Below the pieces are notes generated by a model. It did no database searches. It saw nothing but the letters and a program-made list of their open reading frames with translations, and was not told the DNA's origin. A DNA stretch of 64,000 nucleotides from Palsa-506 sp963836355 (GTDB lineage Bacteria; Actinomycetota; Actinomycetes; Streptosporangiales; Streptosporangiaceae), in assembly GCA_963836355.1 (NCBI GenBank), contig CAWIJO010000002.1, positions 558,001 through 622,000 of the forward strand, written 5' to 3'. Of the stretch, positions 60,010 to 64,000 are shown piece after piece. The number at the start of each line of letters is the position of its first letter. The stretch's first letter is position 1. The translations under genes were made by a program, and so were the position numbers.

Positions 60010-61493
60010 CGAGTCGCCTCGCTCACCGATCCTCCTTGTCCGGATCCTGGCCGGCCGCTCAGCCCCGCGGCGAGTTGCTCGACCTGCCCGTGCAACTGCG
60101 CCACGTGGCCCTGCGCCTCCGGTTTCATCAATACGCTGCGCAGGATCCGCGCCCCGTCCCGGTCGGCCACCGCGCCGGAATGCCGCCGCGCGAACTCGCG
60201 CGCCGAGACCTGCAAGGTGCTGAGGAACACCGGGTGCACCGGATCCGTCATCCCGGCCGCCAGCATCCGCGCGGAGGCCTGGTCGATCGCGGTCAGGCTG
60301 AGCGGGCTGGCAGCCGCGAAATAGCACACGATGTCAAGCTCCGGGGGCTGGTACAGGGAGAGCCTGCCGGACGCCTGGATGAGTTCGGCCCAGTCCAGCG
60401 CGGCCCGCCGGCAGGCCGCCAGGACCTGGCCGAGCCCGTCCGGCGTGGGCGGCAGCAGCCGGAACGTCAGCCACAGCGCGGCGGCCGCCGCCCCGGCCCT
60501 GGAGCATTCCAGGCTGATCTCGCCGAGGTGCAGCTTGTCAGAGGTGAAGTACGTGTAGGGCGAGTCGTGCCGGTAAAGCCGGCCGACCTCCGGATCCCTG
60601 AACAGCACCGCGCCGCATCCGTACGGCTGCAGTCCGTGCTTGTGCGGGTCGATCACCACGGAGTCGCATCCGGCGATGGCCTGCCACGGCGCCGGGTCGA
60701 GGCTAATCCGGTTGCCGCCCCCGGCGCCGCCGCCCTGGCCACCGCTGCCCCCGGCGCCGCCGCCCTGGCCACCGCCGGCCAGCAGCGCGTAGAAGCCGCC
60801 GTAGGCGGCGTCGACATGCACGCGCACCCCGTGCCTGCGGGCGATCGCTAGCACTTCGTGCACGGGGTCGATGGCACCGAGCCCGGTGCTGCCCGCGGTG
60901 CCGACGACCGTCCCGATCCGGCCGCCGGCCAGCAGGTCATCGAGCGCGCCGAGGTCCATCCGGCCCGCGCTATCGACCGCGACAGGCGTTCCCTGCACGC
61001 CGAGCACCCCGCACATCCGGCCGTGGGTGTAATGCGCCTCCGCGCTATATGCCACGCCGCTGCCCGGATGCAGCTCGCGGGCGACGTAGAGCGCCTCCAG
61101 GTTCGCGATCGTGCCGCTGGTCGTCAGATGACCGAGATGGGTGCCGAAGCCGAACATCGCGGCCAGCTGCGCGACGGCCTCTTGCTCCATCCGCGCGGTG
61201 GCCGGGCCGCCGTCGAGTGCGTGGTTGTTCGGGTTCACGAGCATCGCGGTGAGGTAGCCGACGACGGCAGCCGGATGCGGCGGCTTGAGCATCTGCCCGG
61301 CATAGCACGGATGGAAGAACGGGTAGTTGTCCCCGAGCCGGCCGGTGAACTCCTCGAACGCGCTAGCGAACTGCTCGTCGCTGACCCGCAGCGACGGGTC
61401 CGGGTCGAACGGGCCGAACGACTCCTGCCAGTCTTCTATCGCTGCCAGGCCGCGGCTCAGCCAGCGCTGCATGTCCACGTCAGACCTCACCAT
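60006..61493 (-). CDS. PLP-dependent group II decarboxylase (aromatic-amino-acid type)
   Basis: About 495 aa. Residues include PFFHPCYAGQMLKPPHPAAV, NPNNHALDGGPATARMEQEA, FGTHLGHLTTSGTIANLEAL, the substrate/PLP region AYSAEAHYTHGRM, VVGTAGSTGLGAIDPV, HVDAAYGGF and the PLP-binding Lys in VIDPHKHGLQPYG. A Gly/Gln-rich loop made of two 30-bp repeats (60717-60776) sits right after the HVDAAYGGF strand. The frame extends to 61811, but residues before MVRSDVDMQRWLSRG lack family character, so ATG 61493 is used without a good ribosome site. In context it may decarboxylate an aromatic amino acid to its amine. Confidence 0.8.
   Translation of the reverse strand: MVRSDVDMQRWLSRGLAAIEDWQESFGPFDPDPSLRVSDEQFASAFEEFTGRLGDNYPFFHPCYAGQMLKPPHPAAVVGYLTAMLVNPNNHALDGGPATARMEQEAVAQLAAMFGFGTHLGHLTTSGTIANLEALYVARELHPGSGVAYSAEAHYTHGRMCGVLGVQGTPVAVDSAGRMDLGALDDLLAGGRIGTVVGTAGSTGLGAIDPVHEVLAIARRHGVRVHVDAAYGGFYALLAGGGQGGGAGGSGGQGGGAGGGNRISLDPAPWQAIAGCDSVVIDPHKHGLQPYGCGAVLFRDPEVGRLYRHDSPYTYFTSDKLHLGEISLECSRAGAAAAALWLTFRLLPPTPDGLGQVLAACRRAALDWAELIQASGRLSLYQPPELDIVCYFAAASPLSLTAIDQASARMLAAGMTDPVHPVFLSTLQVSAREFARRHSGAVADRDGARILRSVLMKPEAQGHVAQLHGQVEQLAAGLSGRPGSGQGGSVSEATR
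60717..60776. repeat. Two 30-bp tandem repeats in the decarboxylase gene
   Basis: Units 60717-60746 and 60747-60776 differ at one base. They encode a duplicated 10-residue Gly/Gln/Ala stretch. Confidence 0.8.
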
Positions 61494-61813
61494 CGTGATC
61501 GCGCTGCCGCCGGCCGGAGGTAGGCGGCTGCCGCCATAGGCCTCCAATGATCGCAGAACGCGAGCCGCGGGCAGGCCGGCCACCAGCCCGCCGGGACGGC
61601 AGCGCACCCGGGCGCTCCGGCCGCTAGCCGCGGCTGCGTCCCACCAGGGCACGTCTCGGACGGCCAGCACCGTAGCCGGATCCAGCCACATGCCTGGCCT
61701 CCAGGCCGGGTAGCGTCTGTACCTGATGCCACCGGGCAGCACCTGGCGGCGGCGCCCGGAACTGCCCCGGCATCGGTCAATGTCCGCTGGCACGCACGTG
61801 AACAGGACCACTC

Positions 61814-62305
61814 ATGTCTGATCGCACGACTGGCGACGCAACCGGGAGCCAGGCCCAGCCCGGGCCGGGACACGAGTCAGCGAGCCCGAAATCTACGATT
61901 GAGCCGCTGGACGAGGACGAGTGCATGCAGCTGATCTCGCCCGGTGGCCTGGGGCGGCTCGCGTACTCGGGCCGGTTCGGCATAACCGTGATGCCGGTCA
62001 ACTACCGGATACATGAGGACAGCATCGTGTTCCGCACGGAGCAGGACAGCCCGACGGACCAGGATCTGCGCACCGGGATCGCGGGCGCCGAGTATCAGGT
62101 GGCCTTCGAGGTCGATGACGTCGACTCGGACGCGCGCGAGGGCTGGAGCGTGCTCATCCAGGGCGGCGCGCACCACGTGAACTCCGCCGACGAGTACGCG
62201 TCCGTGCTGGCATCGGGGGTCGAATCGTGGGCAGGCGGGAATCGGGAACACTTCCTGCGGATCATCCCTACCCGGGTTACCGGCCGCCGCGTCCGCCAGG
62301 GCTGA
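61814..62305 (+). CDS. Pyridoxamine 5'-phosphate oxidase-like flavin-binding protein
   Basis: A 163-aa split-barrel protein. A disordered N-terminus of about 27 residues is followed by EPLDEDECMQLISPGGLGRL, AYSGRFGITVMPVNYRIHED, SIVFRTEQDSPTD, YQVAFEVDDVDSDAREGWSV and RIIPTRVTGRRV. This matches the actinobacterial PNPOx-like/F420- or FMN-binding small proteins common in stress regulons. Substrate unknown. Confidence 0.85.
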   Translation: MSDRTTGDATGSQAQPGPGHESASPKSTIEPLDEDECMQLISPGGLGRLAYSGRFGITVMPVNYRIHEDSIVFRTEQDSPTDQDLRTGIAGAEYQVAFEVDDVDSDAREGWSVLIQGGAHHVNSADEYASVLASGVESWAGGNREHFLRIIPTRVTGRRVRQG

Positions 62306-62378
62306 CCTCGCGGCCCGCTAGCTGACGCCGCACCGCAGCCCGGCTGGCTGACGTTGCGCGCCGCCGGGGCTGAGGTAG

Positions 62379-63389
62379 CTATGCCGCCTTGAGCCGGCCC
62401 GCGGCTTGCCTCGCCAGGGCGGCCGCCGAGGTGCGCAGCGAGGTTTCCAGCACTGCCTGGCGGCGCCGCGGATCCATCAGGTTCACCCCCATCGCCGCCA
62501 GATCCTCAGGTCCTGGCGTGATCACGGTGACCTTGATGCCGAGAGAGCGCAGCGTGTGCGCATCTCGCAGCAGCGCGTGCGTCATCAGCCAGCGCAGCCG
62601 CCGCTCTAGCCGCTCGTGCGGCCTGCGCGGGCTGTCCGGCTCGATGCTGGCCATCGGGGCCAGCACAAAGACCTCGTCGACGCCCGCGCCGGCCATCAGG
62701 CCAAGCGAGGTCGGTGAGCGCACGCCGCCGTCGACATAGCGCCTGCCGTTGATGGTGACCGGCTCGTACCAGCCGGGAATGGAGCAGGAGGCGGTGACGG
62801 CATCGGGCAGCGGCGCCGGCGGGGCGTCCTCGCGGCCGAAGATCACCCGCTGGCCCGAATGGTAGTCCACCGCGATGATCCAGGTCGGCCGGTCCACCCA
62901 GTGCGGCGGCCCATCCAGCGCGGCGTGCTCGCGCGCATGGCTGTGCAGCGCATGCACCATGGCGCGCAGTCCGGTGTGATGCCCCCGGCCGCGCGGCAGC
63001 CAGGCGCTGGCGCCGACCGACGGGTGCACCCGGTGCGGTGTCAGCAGGCTGGCGAGCATCAGCGGCGGCGAGCCGACTCGCAACTGCGGCCGTGGCGGCA
63101 GCGGCCCGTGTTCGACAGTCGACGGCCCGGCGTTCCGGAGCGCGCCGACTGCCTGGCCGCGCTGGTAGGCGATCATCTCATCGATGCTGGAGCGACAGCG
63201 CAGTGCCGCGGCGATGACACTTCCGGCGCTGGTGCCGACGATCACATCGGCGTCATTGAGCGAGCGGGGCAGCAGTTCCTGCACCGCGGGCAGCGCGCCG
63301 GCCATCCAGGCGGCACCCAGTACCCCCCCGGCACCGAAGACGAGGCCTATCCGCGGGCCAGATCTTGCTGGTGCCTGTTCAGGACCCAT
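62379..63389 (-). CDS. Patatin-like phospholipase
   Basis: A 336-aa protein. Oxyanion motif GLVFGAGGVLGAAWMAGAL, nucleophile elbow VGTSAGS (Ser54) and the Asp of the dyad in YVDGGVRSPTSL. The C-terminal part (PHERLERRLRWLMTHALLRD; MGVNLMDPRRRQAVLETSLR) is typical of actinobacterial RssA-like patatins. No signal peptide. It likely hydrolyses acyl esters of lipids; an acyltransferase gene lies upstream on the same strand. Confidence 0.88.
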   Translation of the reverse strand: MGPEQAPARSGPRIGLVFGAGGVLGAAWMAGALPAVQELLPRSLNDADVIVGTSAGSVIAAALRCRSSIDEMIAYQRGQAVGALRNAGPSTVEHGPLPPRPQLRVGSPPLMLASLLTPHRVHPSVGASAWLPRGRGHHTGLRAMVHALHSHAREHAALDGPPHWVDRPTWIIAVDYHSGQRVIFGREDAPPAPLPDAVTASCSIPGWYEPVTINGRRYVDGGVRSPTSLGLMAGAGVDEVFVLAPMASIEPDSPRRPHERLERRLRWLMTHALLRDAHTLRSLGIKVTVITPGPEDLAAMGVNLMDPRRRQAVLETSLRTSAAALARQAAGRLKAA

Positions 63390-63535
63390 GTTCGCCTCCC
63401 CGGACCAGCCGCCTCGGCCCGCTCGGACCGGCTGCGACGGGATCGCGCCGGGCCATCGGGCGAGATGGCTGTCACGGGTAACTGTATGTGAAACCGAGCC
63501 AGATTCGGTGACGGCCGCATCACAACATGGCAGCG

Positions 63536-64000
63536 CTAACCCCTGGCGCTGTGACGGCCCGTCAGCCGGCGCGCGCTGGCCGGCCGATCGTCCAGTTCGG
63601 CCAGGCCGCGGCCGATGCCGTCGATCAGGATCTCCAGGTCGGGCACAGCGTTGTAGTCGGCAGTGATGCCGAACGAGATGGTGTCCAGGTAGGAGAAGAT
63701 CGCGACCCCGGTCCGCAGGCTGTTGCCGATCGGCACGTAGGGATAGGCGGCCTCCATCCGGCGGCCGAGGAGGTAAAGCGGGGCGCGCGGGCCCGGCACG
63801 TTGGTGGTCACGGTCTGGACCAGCGGCTGCGGGGCGCTGAACGCGGCTCGCGAGCCAAGCGCGAGCAGCATAGGTGCGGCGAAGCCGAGCATCCCGGTCA
63901 GGATCTCGGCGCTGACCGCCTGCGAGCTGTGCTTGACGCTGTCCATCTGCTCGCGCACGAGCGTTAGCCGCCGCAGCGGGTCAGGCTCGCCGACCGGCAG
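63536..64000 (-). CDS. WS/DGAT-type acyltransferase, C-terminal part (runs off window)
   Basis: The frame is open to the right edge. The visible 154 residues are the C-terminal WES/DGAT domain: VREQMDSVKHSSQAVSAEIL, TVTTNVPGPRAPLYLLGRRM and VPIGNSLRTGVAIFSYLDTI with FGITADYNAVPDLEILIDGI. The HHxxxDG active site would lie outside the window. Such enzymes make triacylglycerol or wax esters in actinomycetes; with the patatin downstream this suggests storage-lipid turnover. Confidence 0.88.
   Translation of the reverse strand: MPVGEPDPLRRLTLVREQMDSVKHSSQAVSAEILTGMLGFAAPMLLALGSRAAFSAPQPLVQTVTTNVPGPRAPLYLLGRRMEAAYPYVPIGNSLRTGVAIFSYLDTISFGITADYNAVPDLEILIDGIGRGLAELDDRPASARRLTGRHSARG

Noticed and set aside
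61494..61811. N-terminal extension of the PLP decarboxylase
   Set aside because: Arg/Pro-rich without family character; it would also fill the whole promoter region of the divergent PNPOx gene.

Overview
The window reads as chromosome of a very GC-rich actinomycete. Signs are the high GC, frequent GTG starts with 4-base stop/start overlaps, a DUF222-HNH endonuclease, an Rv0428c-type acetyltransferase, a WS/DGAT-type acyltransferase and a probable GlnR box. A soil Streptosporangiales-like organism would fit, but the sequence does not fix the genus.

Layout. (1) 1-4.2 kb: a pentapeptide-repeat protein, a DUF222-HNH protein and a convergent ammonium transporter with a GlnR-like box. (2) 4.6-14.6 kb: a LacI-regulated sugar-uptake operon. 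Two identical palindromic operators precede lacI, two DppB/C-type permeases, two DppD/F-type ATPases (the first broken by two frameshifts), a family-5 binding lipoprotein and, after a perfect hairpin, a GH3 glycosidase. Together these import and hydrolyse a glucan- or glucoside-type oligosaccharide (inferred). (3) 14.7-16 kb: a GNAT enzyme and a low-complexity GS/ILSI-repeat protein. (4) 16-21.4 kb: a tightly overlapping acyl-CoA catabolic operon (two SDRs, three acyl-CoA dehydrogenases). (5) 21.5-28.2 kb: a broken DUF885 gene, a three-gene ABC-2 exporter, GtrA, a GT51 transglycosylase and a GH20 hexosaminidase.

(6) 28.3-38.9 kb: a genomic island in tRNA-Pro(GGG), bounded by a 29-bp direct repeat copied from the tRNA. 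It holds an integrase truncated by an IS1182-type remnant, a huge Ig-like repeat surface protein with a translationally coupled partner, a complete IS1182-type element with a frameshifted transposase, and a 539-aa orphan winged-helix protein. An IS110-type element abuts the right repeat. It is followed by a scrapyard in which two pieces of one CoA-transferase gene lie head to head and a chimeric ORF follows.

(7) 41.5-50.8 kb: ordinary genes (DUF4190-like membrane protein, proline iminopeptidase, zinc-ribbon membrane proteins with a 49-aa companion, O-methyltransferase, GAF protein, GT2, MFS). (8) 50.8-60 kb: a decaying catabolic region. A homoprotocatechuate-type set (semialdehyde dehydrogenase, LigB-type dioxygenase, shortened FAH hydrolase) sits among remnants of acetoacetate decarboxylase, glutamine synthetase, P450 (heme Cys lost), amino-acid permease, SDR, LLM oxidoreductase and a DUF4287 protein. 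A glutamine amidotransferase, a MarR regulator and a PLP decarboxylase remain open. (9) 61.8-64 kb: a PNPOx-like protein, a patatin and the end of a WS/DGAT acyltransferase.

Several frameshifts lie in G or C runs, so some may be sequencing error. The internal deletions and lost residues in region 8 are not explained that way. The best candidates for new biology are the island's Ig-repeat/partner gene pair and its 539-aa orphan.
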